NCBI RefSeq assembly: GCF_001278115.1
Contig: NZ_LIYD01000005.1
Location: 1,805,494 to 1,869,493 of the forward strand
Reading direction: 5' to 3'
Length of the DNA: 64,000 nt
Source: Flavobacterium akiainvivens
GTDB lineage: Bacteria; Bacteroidota; Bacteroidia; Flavobacteriales; Flavobacteriaceae
This document shows positions 14,934 to 25,274 of the stretch, one piece after another. How positions within the stretch are numbered: the first letter of the stretch is position 1; each line of letters starts with the position of its first letter. The notes under the pieces are model-generated. The model was not told the origin of the DNA. It saw nothing but the letters and a program-made list of their open reading frames with translations, and made no database searches. Made by a program: the position numbers and the translations under genes.

Positions 14934-17900
14934 ATGAAATTATTAAAATTACGATTTCTTTACTTCTTCTGTTTACTTTCAAGCTTTGCATGGGCACAGG
15001 ATGTTTCTGTGTCTGGTATAGTAACAGATGAAAACGGACTTCCGGTTCCCGGCGTATCCATTATTATTAAGGATACAACAACCGGCACTATGACCGACAT
15101 TGACGGTAATTACCAAATCAGTTCCCCAACAAACGGTATTTTGGTATTTACTTACTTAAGCTACACAACCCAGGAAGTAGCGGTTAATGGGCAGTCTACC
15201 GTAAATGTGCAGCTTGCCCCAAGCGAGGAAATGCTTGAAGAGGTAGTGGTTGTAGGTTATGGCACACAAAAGAAAAGCGTTGTAACCGGCGCCATTTCGA
15301 GCGTTAAGGCAGAACAGCTTGAAAACCTGCCATTAACCCGTATTGAGCAGTCATTACAGGGCAGGACATCGGGTGTTTTTATTTCGGCTAATGCCGGCCA
15401 GCCGGGCTCATCTGCTACTGTAAGGGTTAGGGGTATAACCACCCTTAACAACAACAACCCTTTATGGGTGGTAGACGGTATTGTGGTAGATGCAGGCGGC
15501 ATTGGTTACCTTAACCAGTCTGATATCGAATCTATTGAAGTACTGAAAGATGCCGCATCATCAGCCATTTACGGTTCTCGTGCCGGTGCCGGTGTAATAC
15601 TTGTTACTACCAAAAAAGGTAAAGCCGGTAAGTTTAGTGTAACCTATAATGGTTTTGCCGGTACCCAAAAAGCAGCACGTAAGCTTGACCTTCTTAATGC
15701 ACAACAATATGCAAGTCTTAGGAACGAAGCTTACATTAACGGCTACACAGGTGGCAACCCTACACTTCCGTACCCAAATGCCGCAACACTTGGCAGGGGA
15801 ACAGACTGGCAGGACCTTATTTTTAACGATAGCGCACAACGTTCTCAACACGAGTTTAGCGTTAGCGGCGGTAACGATAAGTCTAACTTTTATATGTCTT
15901 TCGGCCTTGTAGACCAGGAAGGTATTGTAACTACTGATATTTCAAGCTACCTGCGTAAAAACATCCGTTTAAACTCAACACACAAAATATCAAAATTTGT
16001 AACTGTAGGCCAAACACTTGGTTATTCAAGAGAGAAAAACGTAGGCCTTGGCAATACTAACGGAGAATATGGCGGGCCACTTGCTTCGGCAATTAACCTT
16101 GACCCTACCACACCTGCTATTGTAACAGACCTTAGCAACGTGCCAAACCCGGGGGACTATGCACAGCAATATGCCGTAAAAGATGAAAATGGCAACTACT
16201 ATGGTATTTCTAATGCTGTACAACAGGAAATGACAAACCCACTTGCCTACACAAAAAACCGCCTTGGCAACTATGGCTGGGCCGATAACTTTGTAGGTAA
16301 CGCATACGTAGAAATTATGCCAATCGAGGGCCTTAAAGTAAGGTCTACCCTAAGCGGCAAACTGGCTTACTGGGGTTCAGAAAGCTTTACACCAATGTCT
16401 TACCTGAGCCCTAACAGCAATACCGTAAGGAACAGCCTGTACAGGGAAACCCAAAAAGGTTTTGGCTGGAACATAGAAAACACCGCTTCATATAACAAGA
16501 CATTTGGAGACCATACCGGTACTGTACTTATAGGCCAGGGTGCTTATGTAGATAATATTGGCAGTGGCCATGGTGTTACTTACTATAACCAGCCGGTTAA
16601 CAACTATCAGGATGCTTCATTTAACTGGCCTACCCCTGCTACAGATATTGTTGGATGGGCTTCAACCAACAACAAACACATTGTAACATCACTTTTTGCA
16701 AGGTTAAACTATAACTATAAAGAAAAATACCTGTTAGAAGCAATTGTACGCCGAGATGGTTCTTCAAGGTTTGGTGCTAACAACAAATACGGTACATTCC
16801 CATCTGTATCTTTAGGTTGGGTATTAACCAAAGAAGATTTCTGGACTGCAAATGATGTACTTAATACGTTTAAAGTACGTGGTGGCTATGGTGTAACCGG
16901 TAGCGACCAGTTTGCAGATTTCAGGTACATGGCACTGGTAAGCGGTGGCCGTAACTATACAATAGGCAACCAGGGTTCGGTAGTTGTAGGTAACAGCCCC
17001 GATGCTCCTGCAAACCCGGATCTTAAATGGGAAGAAACAACCCAGACCAACATAGGTTTTGACGCCTTGCTTTTTGGCAACCTGAACGTAACATTTGACT
17101 GGTATAAAAAAGAAACATCCGGCATTCTTCAAACACTACGTTTACCGGCTTATGTAGGTGCAACAGGCGAACCTTATGCAAACATTGCCTCTATGCAAAA
17201 CACAGGCCTTGAGCTTGAGCTTGCTTACCGCAAGAGCTTTGGTGATTTTAACATGAGCATAAACGGTAATATCTCAACAGTTAAAAACAAAGTTACAAGC
17301 CTTGTTCCTACAGTTGATTTCCTTTCAGGACCAAGCATACAGTCTTCTGCATTCCCGTTAACACGCACTGAAGTGGGTGGTTCATTTAACGGATTCTACG
17401 GTTTTGTAACAAACGGTGTATTCCAGAACGAAGCTGAAGTACAAGGCTATACCAGTTCAGATGGTACTGTTATACAGCCAGCAGCCGTACCGGGTGACTT
17501 TAAATTTGCCGACCTTAATGATGACGGCCAGATTACCGAAGAAGACCGTAAATACCTTGGCAGCCCACTACCTGACTATACCTATGGTATAACACTTAAC
17601 TTTGATTATAAAGGCTTTGACCTTATGGTATTTGGCCAGGGTGTTGCCGGCAACCAGATTTTCCAGGGATTACGCAGGCTTGATATGGTAAATGCAAACT
17701 GGCAAACAGCTGCCCTTAACCGCTGGACAGGCGAAGGCACATCTAACACATACCCAAGGCTTTCAACTTCAGACCCTAACGGTAACTTTAGCAAGCCATC
17801 TAACTTTTACCTTCAGGATGGCGACTATTTCAGGATTAAAGTAATACAACTTGGCTATTCACTTCCTGAAAACATTATCAAGACTGTTGGCCTTTCTAAA

Positions 17901-18050
17901 ACAAGGATTTATCTAAGTGCTGAAAACTTATTTACGTTTACAAAATATACAGGTTTCGATCCGGAAATTGGAGGCGATGTGATGGGAATTGACCGTGGAT
18001 ACTACCCTCAGTCAAAATCATTGATGGTTGGATGTAATTTACAATTCTAA
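14934..18050 (+). CDS. SusC-like TonB-dependent outer-membrane transporter
   Basis: A 1038-residue importer of oligosaccharides. In order: signal peptide (to WAQ, residue 22); a carboxypeptidase-regulatory-like domain (GIVTDENGLPVPGVSI... near 28-110); the TonB box region EEVVVVGYGTQKK; a plug with LQGRTSGVFI, VRVRGITTLN and PLWVVDGIVV ending near 250; then a 22-strand-type barrel. The last residues, SLMVGCNLQF, close with the terminal Phe typical of barrel proteins. With SusD (16 bases downstream) it forms the lidded import complex. The glycan is inferred from the GH30 and GH5 genes that follow. Confidence 0.95.
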   Translation: MKLLKLRFLYFFCLLSSFAWAQDVSVSGIVTDENGLPVPGVSIIIKDTTTGTMTDIDGNYQISSPTNGILVFTYLSYTTQEVAVNGQSTVNVQLAPSEEMLEEVVVVGYGTQKKSVVTGAISSVKAEQLENLPLTRIEQSLQGRTSGVFISANAGQPGSSATVRVRGITTLNNNNPLWVVDGIVVDAGGIGYLNQSDIESIEVLKDAASSAIYGSRAGAGVILVTTKKGKAGKFSVTYNGFAGTQKAARKLDLLNAQQYASLRNEAYINGYTGGNPTLPYPNAATLGRGTDWQDLIFNDSAQRSQHEFSVSGGNDKSNFYMSFGLVDQEGIVTTDISSYLRKNIRLNSTHKISKFVTVGQTLGYSREKNVGLGNTNGEYGGPLASAINLDPTTPAIVTDLSNVPNPGDYAQQYAVKDENGNYYGISNAVQQEMTNPLAYTKNRLGNYGWADNFVGNAYVEIMPIEGLKVRSTLSGKLAYWGSESFTPMSYLSPNSNTVRNSLYRETQKGFGWNIENTASYNKTFGDHTGTVLIGQGAYVDNIGSGHGVTYYNQPVNNYQDASFNWPTPATDIVGWASTNNKHIVTSLFARLNYNYKEKYLLEAIVRRDGSSRFGANNKYGTFPSVSLGWVLTKEDFWTANDVLNTFKVRGGYGVTGSDQFADFRYMALVSGGRNYTIGNQGSVVVGNSPDAPANPDLKWEETTQTNIGFDALLFGNLNVTFDWYKKETSGILQTLRLPAYVGATGEPYANIASMQNTGLELELAYRKSFGDFNMSINGNISTVKNKVTSLVPTVDFLSGPSIQSSAFPLTRTEVGGSFNGFYGFVTNGVFQNEAEVQGYTSSDGTVIQPAAVPGDFKFADLNDDGQITEEDRKYLGSPLPDYTYGITLNFDYKGFDLMVFGQGVAGNQIFQGLRRLDMVNANWQTAALNRWTGEGTSNTYPRLSTSDPNGNFSKPSNFYLQDGDYFRIKVIQLGYSLPENIIKTVGLSKTRIYLSAENLFTFTKYTGFDPEIGGDVMGIDRGYYPQSKSLMVGCNLQF

Positions 18051-18065
18051 AAAAAATTGAAAAAG

Positions 18066-19580
18066 ATGAAACTTAAAGCTATAAAATATTCATTTCTATT
18101 GTCTGCCGGGCTACTTGCATTTAGCTCTTGCAGCGAAGATTACCTTGAGGTAAAGCCTACGGGTACAAACCTTGAATCGAACTATTACCAAAACCAGGAC
18201 CAGGCCTATTCGGCACTTATAGCTGTATATGACCTGATGAGGAAACACGCGGGTGGTTTTGAAAACCTAACGGCAATGCTTAATGCAGGGTCAGATGATT
18301 TTCATGCCGGTGGCGGTAGTGCTGCCGATGGTGCCGGTATACAGTCTTTCTCCACTTATACCATAAACTCAGCTACAATACCTATGAGTTTTTGGAGTGA
18401 TTACTACCAGGGTATCTTCAGGGCTAATACATTATTGGTAAAACTTCCGGATATCCCTATGGATGAGGCTGTAAAAACACGCTTTACTGCCGAGACAAAA
18501 GCACTGCGTGCCTATTATTACTTTCAGCTGGTAACAATGTTCAGGAACATTCCGCTTATTACCACGCCACTTGCCACGTCAGAATTTTATAATGTAACAC
18601 AGGCAAACCCGGCCGATGTATATGCACAAATAGAACAAGACCTTCTTGAAGCAATACCTAACCTGCCAACCAACCTAAATATTGCTACAGAAGCGGGCAG
18701 GCTAAACAGGGGTGCAGGCCAGGCTATACTGGGTAAAGTGTATCTTTTTGAGCATAAAAATGCCGAAGCTGCCGCCATGTTTGCAGAAGTAAACGGAGAC
18801 CCTACATCAGGATCCAACCAATATGGCTATCAGCTACTTGACAATTATGCTGACCTGTGGATTGTTGATAATAAATTTAACTCAGAATCAATACTTGAGG
18901 CATCGCACACTAAGCTAAGTAATGCTGGCTGGGGTAACTGGGGTTCAGGTTCGGATGAAGGTAACTCGCTTAATGTTATGGTAGGCCCACGCGGTTATTC
19001 TGCCTCAAGCCCATCAGCCCCTCAGTATGAAACCGGATGGAGCTTTAATACCGTTACGTTAGATTATGTGGATTTTATGGAAGGTGACCCACGCTTTGAT
19101 GCCACAATTGCCGACCTTAATGCACTTGTTACACAAGGGCTGGCCATTTACTCCCCTGCAAACCAGGATACTGGCTACTTCCTTAAAAAATTTATGCCAA
19201 CTCACGACGACATTACAGATGGTGGTGGTGATGTTGTATTAAATTACAGGCAAAACTTCTACGTAATTCGCCTTGCAGATACTTACCTTATGGAGGCAGA
19301 GGCACTTGGCGGAACCGGAGCAAGGGCCCAGGCATTGCTTACTGCTGTTCGTGCCAGGGTGGGCCTTAGTCCTGTAAATGTTACACCACAGGCAGTTGCA
19401 GATGAGCGCAGGCGCGAACTTGGGGGCGAAGGCCACCGCTGGCTTGACCTTGTGCGCAGGGGCGAAGCAGCAACTGTACTTGGGCCACGCGGGTTTACAG
19501 CAGGTAAAAACGAAATATGGCCTATACCACTTCGTGAGCTTGAAAACACGCAGCTTGTTCAAAACCCTAACTATAACTAA
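18066..19580 (+). CDS. SusD-like surface glycan-binding lipoprotein
   Basis: A 504-residue RagB/SusD family lipoprotein. The lipobox is at LLAFSSC, and the acylated Cys is followed by acidic residues (SEDYLE) as in surface-exported lipoproteins. Family features are FWSDYYQGIFRANTLL, ETKALRAYYYFQLV near 130-145, LNRGAGQAILGKVYLF and the C-terminal RRRELGGEGHRWLDLVRRG followed by WPIPLRELENT. It forms the lid of the SusC barrel. A TTG nine bases upstream is an alternative start; the ATG at 18066 is preferred. Confidence 0.95.
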   Translation: MKLKAIKYSFLLSAGLLAFSSCSEDYLEVKPTGTNLESNYYQNQDQAYSALIAVYDLMRKHAGGFENLTAMLNAGSDDFHAGGGSAADGAGIQSFSTYTINSATIPMSFWSDYYQGIFRANTLLVKLPDIPMDEAVKTRFTAETKALRAYYYFQLVTMFRNIPLITTPLATSEFYNVTQANPADVYAQIEQDLLEAIPNLPTNLNIATEAGRLNRGAGQAILGKVYLFEHKNAEAAAMFAEVNGDPTSGSNQYGYQLLDNYADLWIVDNKFNSESILEASHTKLSNAGWGNWGSGSDEGNSLNVMVGPRGYSASSPSAPQYETGWSFNTVTLDYVDFMEGDPRFDATIADLNALVTQGLAIYSPANQDTGYFLKKFMPTHDDITDGGGDVVLNYRQNFYVIRLADTYLMEAEALGGTGARAQALLTAVRARVGLSPVNVTPQAVADERRRELGGEGHRWLDLVRRGEAATVLGPRGFTAGKNEIWPIPLRELENTQLVQNPNYN

Positions 19581-19587
19581 TCAAACT

Positions 19588-20454
19588 ATGAAATTTAATA
19601 TATTTAAAAACAGCTGGCTGGCATTATCTGCCCTTGCTGTAACACTAACAGGTTGTTCGCCCGATGAAGTTACGGGCGGCAACCCTATATCAAACCCTAA
19701 TGTAGATGCATCGTTTACTGTATCTGCAGATGCTTCCGGCAACCATATAACAGCTACCGGTGTAACCCAGGGCGTTATAGTACACCGTTGGGATATTGGC
19801 GCAGGCCAGTTTAAGGGCTCATCTGCCGAAGATTTTTTCTTTCCCGATGCTGGTACGTATACCATAACACACACAGTTTATGGAAGTGGAGGATCATCTA
19901 ACACCTCAACACAAACCATTACTGTTGATACCCCCGATCCTATAGCCGGTAACCTTATACTGGGCGGAAAATTTGAAACGCCTGATGACCATTCTAAATG
20001 GACGGTACTTAACATCTCTAACAACGGGGCATTTACATTTGGCGAGGGCAGTGCTACAGTAACAGGCGGCCTGGGCAGTAATGCACACAAGGCCATTTAC
20101 CAGGCTGTAGAAGTTGAAGCAGGCCATGAGTATAAACTTGATATGAAAGTTTGGGGTCCGGGCTCAACAGATACGTGGTTTGAGGTATATGTAAATGCAC
20201 AGGCTCCTGTTCAAAACAGTGATTATAGTGCCGGTGGAAAGAAACTTCAGTTAAATACATGGGCAGGTTGCGCTACAGCACCGTTTGAAGGTATGCTATC
20301 AGTAGTTGGCTGCGGCGGAGACTCTCAGGGGCCGGTTGTAGAATTTACGCAATCAGGTACTGTATATTTCGTGATTAAAGGCGGCTGTACCGGAGACAAC
20401 GGTGCTATAAATTCTATAAGCCTTACTAACGTAGAGTTCAGGAGAATTAATTAA
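19588..20454 (+). CDS. Surface glycan-binding lipoprotein with PKD domain (SusE/F position)
   Basis: A 288-residue lipoprotein (lipobox TLTGC; then SPDEVTGG, acidic and glycine-rich as in surface export signals). Residues about 35-115 form a PKD-like domain (FPDAGTYTITHTVYG). The remainder resembles a family 4/9 carbohydrate-binding module (NLILGGKFETPDDHSKW, LDMKVWGPGSTDTWFEVYV, a final LTNVEFRRIN). Its position directly after susD is that of a SusE/SusF or SGBP gene, so it should hold glycan at the cell surface. The reading frame extends upstream into susD, but the ATG at 19588 gives the clear signal peptide. Confidence 0.85.
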   Translation: MKFNIFKNSWLALSALAVTLTGCSPDEVTGGNPISNPNVDASFTVSADASGNHITATGVTQGVIVHRWDIGAGQFKGSSAEDFFFPDAGTYTITHTVYGSGGSSNTSTQTITVDTPDPIAGNLILGGKFETPDDHSKWTVLNISNNGAFTFGEGSATVTGGLGSNAHKAIYQAVEVEAGHEYKLDMKVWGPGSTDTWFEVYVNAQAPVQNSDYSAGGKKLQLNTWAGCATAPFEGMLSVVGCGGDSQGPVVEFTQSGTVYFVIKGGCTGDNGAINSISLTNVEFRRIN

Positions 20455-20478
20455 AATAAATATTTGGGTTAGTTTCTT

Positions 20479-20514
20479 ATAGCCTGTAATCATAAGGTTA
20501 CAGGCTATTTTTTA
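20479..20514 (+). terminator. Terminator or attenuator inside the glucan locus
   Basis: ATAGCCTGTAA (20479-20489) pairs perfectly with TTACAGGCTAT (20498-20508) and is followed by T residues. It separates the three surface-protein genes from the two glycosidase genes. Partial termination here would give more of the import proteins than of the enzymes. Confidence 0.75.
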
Positions 20515-20555
20515 ATAACATGGTAGTTACCTGCTGTGTCCAAAATTTCCAAAAA

Positions 20556-21995
20556 ATGAATAAAAGAAAGAATTTACTCCTTGCATTGTTATTAGCAGGC
20601 ACAGGTGCTTTTGCACAGCAAAACTATTCGGCTAAAGGCAAAAAGGCTGTTGTATATACCACAGCCGAAAACACAGACCTGAGAATACAAAAAACAGATG
20701 AACTAACATTCAGCAGCTCAAAGCAGCCCCTTGAAACTGAGTTTTCAATTTTTGTAGATCCATCTAAATCATTTCAGTCAATATTAGGTATAGGAGGCGC
20801 TATAACCGACTCAAGTGCAGAGGTTTTTGCCAAGCTGTCTCCGGCCAAGCAAAAAGAATTTTTAGATGCTTATTACAGCAAAGATAAAGGTATTGCCTAC
20901 TCAATAATACGCACAAATATACACAGCTGCGATTTTAGCAGTGGCAGCTATACTTACATAAAAGAAGGCGATACAGCTCTAAAATCGTTTAATATAGACC
21001 ACGATAAAAAATACCGTCTCCCACTTATAAAAGAAGCGCTAAAACTATCCGGTAAAAATACAACTGTATTTGTAAGCCCGTGGAGCCCGCCTGCCTTTAT
21101 GAAAGACAGTAAAAATATGCTTAAAGGCGGGAAACTTTTACCCGAATTCTATCAGGCATGGGCCAACTACTATGTAAAGTTTATCCAGGCTTATGAAAAA
21201 GAAGGTATACACATTTGGGGGCTTAGTGTTCAAAACGAGCCTATGGCTACCCAAACCTGGGAATCCTGCATTTATACTGCCGAAGAAGAGCGTGATTTCC
21301 TTAAAAACTATCTTGGCCCTACGGTAAGAAAAGAGCTCGGAGATAAGAAAATTGTAGTGTGGGACCATAACCGCGACCTTATGAACCAGCGTGCCGATGT
21401 TATTTTTAACGACCCCGAAGCGTCTAAATATGCATGGGGTATTGGCTTCCATTGGTATGAAACATGGGCCGGGGGAAAACCAATGTTTGATAATGTAAGG
21501 AAAGTGGCCGAAGCCTACCCTGATAAAAACATAATGTTTACCGAAGGCTGCGTGGAAAAATTTGATGCTGCCAGATACCAGTACTGGCCTAACGGCGAGC
21601 GCTATGGTGAGCAAATGATTAACGACTTTAATAACGGTACTACCGGCTGGACAGACTGGAATATTTTACTTGATGAAAAAGGCGGCCCCAACCACGTAGG
21701 CAACTTTTGCTTTGCCCCGGTACATGCCGATACTAAAACGGGTGAACTTATCTATACCCCGTCTTATTACTACATAGGCCATTTTTCAAAATTTGTGGCA
21801 CCACAGGCAAAACGTGTTAGTTCTGCCGCAAGCCGCAGCCAGCTGCAAACTGTATCGTTTGTCAATACCGATGGTAAAATGGCAACTGTGGTTATGAATA
21901 ATTCTGATGCACAGATTACTTACAACCTGATAATTGGCACCGAAAAGCTTGTGGCAACCATACCGGCACACGGCATACAGACTTTAGTTTACTAA
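20556..21995 (+). CDS. Glycoside hydrolase family 30 (beta-1,6-glucanase or glucosylceramidase type)
   Basis: A 479-residue secreted enzyme (signal peptide ending GAFAQ). GH30 retaining enzymes use two glutamates: the acid/base in LSVQNEP (E228) and the nucleophile in IMFTEGC (E330), both present. Other family marks are GIGGAITDSSAEVF near 75, SWSPP-like VSPWSPPAFMK and NHVGNFCFAPV; the C-terminal beta domain ends in IPAHGIQTLVY. In bacterial glucan loci, GH30 members remove or cut beta-1,6-linked glucose. The subfamily cannot be settled by eye. An upstream start at 20520 is less likely, as it would add a cysteine-rich leader before the signal peptide. Confidence 0.92.
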   Translation: MNKRKNLLLALLLAGTGAFAQQNYSAKGKKAVVYTTAENTDLRIQKTDELTFSSSKQPLETEFSIFVDPSKSFQSILGIGGAITDSSAEVFAKLSPAKQKEFLDAYYSKDKGIAYSIIRTNIHSCDFSSGSYTYIKEGDTALKSFNIDHDKKYRLPLIKEALKLSGKNTTVFVSPWSPPAFMKDSKNMLKGGKLLPEFYQAWANYYVKFIQAYEKEGIHIWGLSVQNEPMATQTWESCIYTAEEERDFLKNYLGPTVRKELGDKKIVVWDHNRDLMNQRADVIFNDPEASKYAWGIGFHWYETWAGGKPMFDNVRKVAEAYPDKNIMFTEGCVEKFDAARYQYWPNGERYGEQMINDFNNGTTGWTDWNILLDEKGGPNHVGNFCFAPVHADTKTGELIYTPSYYYIGHFSKFVAPQAKRVSSAASRSQLQTVSFVNTDGKMATVVMNNSDAQITYNLIIGTEKLVATIPAHGIQTLVY

Positions 21996-22013
21996 AATTG
22001 CTATACAACAATT

Positions 22014-25000
22014 ATGAAGAAAAAATTATTAACCGTAGCACTGCTCATATCGGCATGTGCTTTTAGCCAGGGTTTCCTTCACCGTGACGGGCAAAATATT
22101 GTAGACGCAGATGGCAACAATGTGCTGCTGCGTGGCCTTGGCCTGGGCGGATGGATGGTACAGGAAGGCTATATGCTGCAAACCAGCGCCTTTGCCGGGC
22201 CTCAGCATGATATAAGGCAAAAAATAGAAGACCTGATAGGAGCCGAAAATACTGAAACTTTTTATCAGGCATACAGAAATAATGGCATAACAAAGGCTGA
22301 TATTGACTGGCTTAAGGCACAGGGGTTTAACTCCATTCGCCTGCCCATGCATTACAACCTTTATACACTGCCTATTGAAGATGAGCCCGTAGCCGGGCAA
22401 AATACCTGGCTGGAAGAAGGCTTTGAACGTACAGACCTGCTCCTGCAATGGTGCGAAGACAATGAAATGTACCTGATACTGGATATGCACGCTGCTCCCG
22501 GTGGGCAGGGCAAAGATGCCAATATTAGCGATTATGACGATAGTAAGCCTTCGCTTTGGGAAAGTGCAGCCAACAGGCAAAAAATGGTAGCGCTATGGCA
22601 GGAACTGGCCACACGCTACAAAGACAGCGAATGGATAGGCGCTTATGACCTGATTAATGAGCCTAACTGGGCTTTTACAGGAACCAACCAAAACGGTTGC
22701 GATGAAAACTCTAATGCACCGCTACGCCAGCTAATGGTAGATATTACCAACGCCATAAGGCAGGTAGATACTAACCACATGATTATTATAGAAGGTAACT
22801 GCTGGGGCAATAACTACAATGGCATTTTTCCGCTGTGGGATGATAATATTGCCGTTAGCTTCCACAAATACTGGAATGGCAACAGCCAGGGCGATATACA
22901 GGGCATGCTTAACCTGCGCTCGCAATATAACGTTCCCCTATGGTTGGGCGAAAGCGGCGAAAACTCTAACGTATGGTTTAAAGATGCCATTAAGCTTGTA
23001 GAGTCTAACAACATAGGCTGGGCATGGTGGCCCATGAAAAAGGTTGAAAGCATTGCAGGTGTTACTGCTGCAACAAAACCTGCCGGTTACCAGCAACTAC
23101 TTAATTACTGGACTAACGGTGGCACACAACCCACTCAGGCTTTTGCAACAGCCGCCCTTATGGAACTTGCAGAGAATTATAAGTTTGAAAACGTTACCAA
23201 AAAGACCGATGTTATAGATGCTATGTTCCGACAGGTGCAAACAGACGAAACCATTCCGTATACAGACCACGTGCTGCCCGGAAAGGTATATGCTACCGAA
23301 TATGACCTTGGCACAAACAACTTTGCCTATTATGATACCGAAGTAGCTACTTACCATTCGGGCGGTGGCACTTATGTTAACTGGAACCAGGGTTGGGCCG
23401 GCCGAAATGACGGTGTAGACATTCAAACATCTAATGATGCCGTTACTAACGGTTTCCATGTAAGCCACATAGTAAACGGCGAATGGCTACAATATACCAT
23501 ACCTGCAACCGAACTGCTTGCTTATGATGTAGATATACGCTATGCCGGCATGGGTGGTACACTGCATATAGAAGACCAGGATGGCCGTATATCTGAAAAC
23601 ATCACTCTTCCTTCAACAGGTAATTATACTACATGGTCTACCGTAACCCTCACCGATGTTTTGGTAAAAGCGGGCACTAACAAGCTAAGGCTGTACTTTG
23701 ATATTGGTGGATTTAACCTAAACTATGTTGAATTCAAAAACCCTGCTACTTCTGCCGAAGCAGCGTTTAAGGTAATAGATGCCGGCACTAATGTTCTTGG
23801 CGATAAAATACTGGTTACGCTTAATAAAGACCTTGCCACCGGTATTGACTTTACTGCAAGTGCGCTATCATTAATCGTAAATAACAACACTGCCACCATT
23901 ACACAGGTAACCCAGTTTAATGACAATACCTTTGTAATTACGCCAGCCACAGCCATAAATACCGGCGATGTAATAAAGTTCAGTTATGCAGGCACCAACC
24001 TTGTTGCTGCCGATACCACTACCCATGCTGCATTTACCGATAAAAATGTAGTAAACAGGGTGGGCAACTTACAGCAGATATCAGGCCAAATACAGGCTGA
24101 ATCGTTTTATGCGCAAAGTGGCCTTACAGTAGAAAACACAACCGACACTAATGGTGGCCAGAACATTGGCTATACAGATGCGGGCGACTACCTTGACTAT
24201 CTTGTTAATATTACACAAACCGGCAATTACCTTATACAATACCGCACAGCAGGCGAAAGCCAAACGGGCCAGGTAAAGCTTCAGCTGATAAACGAAACTA
24301 CTCAGGACATACAAACGGTGAGTTTCCCTCCTACCGGTGGCTGGCAAACCTGGAGCACCGTTAACAGCCAGGCTACATTACCGGCAGGCAGGTATTACCT
24401 GCGGATTTTGGTTACTGCACCGGGCTTTAACTTCAACTGGGTAAAATTTTCATTTGCTGCACCAGATGATGATAACGACGGCGTGCCTAATACGGACGAC
24501 CTTTGCCCTGATACCCCTGCTAACACAGTTGTAGATTTTACCGGGTGTCCGCTATTTACACTTCCGGGTAACAATTTTGCCATACAAACCACTGGCGAAA
24601 CGTGCAGGTCTTCTAACAACGGCAGCATTGCTATAACAGCAGCTGCAAACCATAACTATGTGGCAACACTAACAGGGCCTAACGGTAACCAAACGGCCAA
24701 CTTTAATACTACATCGTCATTCAGTAACCTGTCTGCCGGTAATTATGAGCTTTGCTTTACCCTGCCTGAAGCCCCTGCTTACGAGCAATGTTTTGACCTG
24801 GTAGTAACTGAACCTACTGATTTAGCTGTACTATCGCGCATTATGGCACCAGAGTATCAGGTGGAACTCGACCTTTATGGCGGCGAAACCTATACCATCA
24901 GGGTTAACAATACGGTTTACACTACGAGCCAGAATAGCATTGTTTTAGACCTTAACCCGGGTGAAAATAATATTGAAGTAAAAGCCGACAGCGATTGCCA

Positions 25001-25274
25001 GGGCATTTACAGGGAAAGGATTATGCTTGATGATTCGGCATTGGTATATCCTAACCCGGTTAATGAAGATGTGTTTTATATTAAGATACCATCTACACAA
25101 AACAAAGTAAATGTAGAAATATTCACGCTACAGGGCGTTAGGGCTTATGTAAGGGAGTTTGACGCTCAGGACGATGTATTTGCCATCCCTACCACAAACC
25201 TTTCTCAGGGCGTATATATTGTAAAAATTGCATCAGGCAGCTATTCGTTTAACACTAAAATTGTAAAAGAATGA
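22014..25274 (+). CDS. Multidomain GH5 glucanase with two CBM6 modules and T9SS sorting domain
   Basis: A 1086-residue secreted enzyme. In order: signal peptide (1-18); GH5 catalytic domain to about 380 with LGLGGWMVQEGYML (like exo-beta-1,3-glucanases), acid/base in LINEPNW (E216) and nucleophile in WLGESGE (E313); a CBM6 module (about 420-580, NGEWLQYTIPA); an Ig-like domain (590-690); a second CBM6 (690-815, DAGDYLDYLVNI); a calcium-binding thrombospondin type 3 repeat (DDDNDGVPNTDDLCPDTP); a SprB-like repeat; and a type IX sorting domain (YPNPVNEDVF to the end). It is therefore exported by the type IX system. It starts 18 bases after the GH30 gene. Confidence 0.9.
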   Translation: MKKKLLTVALLISACAFSQGFLHRDGQNIVDADGNNVLLRGLGLGGWMVQEGYMLQTSAFAGPQHDIRQKIEDLIGAENTETFYQAYRNNGITKADIDWLKAQGFNSIRLPMHYNLYTLPIEDEPVAGQNTWLEEGFERTDLLLQWCEDNEMYLILDMHAAPGGQGKDANISDYDDSKPSLWESAANRQKMVALWQELATRYKDSEWIGAYDLINEPNWAFTGTNQNGCDENSNAPLRQLMVDITNAIRQVDTNHMIIIEGNCWGNNYNGIFPLWDDNIAVSFHKYWNGNSQGDIQGMLNLRSQYNVPLWLGESGENSNVWFKDAIKLVESNNIGWAWWPMKKVESIAGVTAATKPAGYQQLLNYWTNGGTQPTQAFATAALMELAENYKFENVTKKTDVIDAMFRQVQTDETIPYTDHVLPGKVYATEYDLGTNNFAYYDTEVATYHSGGGTYVNWNQGWAGRNDGVDIQTSNDAVTNGFHVSHIVNGEWLQYTIPATELLAYDVDIRYAGMGGTLHIEDQDGRISENITLPSTGNYTTWSTVTLTDVLVKAGTNKLRLYFDIGGFNLNYVEFKNPATSAEAAFKVIDAGTNVLGDKILVTLNKDLATGIDFTASALSLIVNNNTATITQVTQFNDNTFVITPATAINTGDVIKFSYAGTNLVAADTTTHAAFTDKNVVNRVGNLQQISGQIQAESFYAQSGLTVENTTDTNGGQNIGYTDAGDYLDYLVNITQTGNYLIQYRTAGESQTGQVKLQLINETTQDIQTVSFPPTGGWQTWSTVNSQATLPAGRYYLRILVTAPGFNFNWVKFSFAAPDDDNDGVPNTDDLCPDTPANTVVDFTGCPLFTLPGNNFAIQTTGETCRSSNNGSIAITAAANHNYVATLTGPNGNQTANFNTTSSFSNLSAGNYELCFTLPEAPAYEQCFDLVVTEPTDLAVLSRIMAPEYQVELDLYGGETYTIRVNNTVYTTSQNSIVLDLNPGENNIEVKADSDCQGIYRERIMLDDSALVYPNPVNEDVFYIKIPSTQNKVNVEIFTLQGVRAYVREFDAQDDVFAIPTTNLSQGVYIVKIASGSYSFNTKIVKE

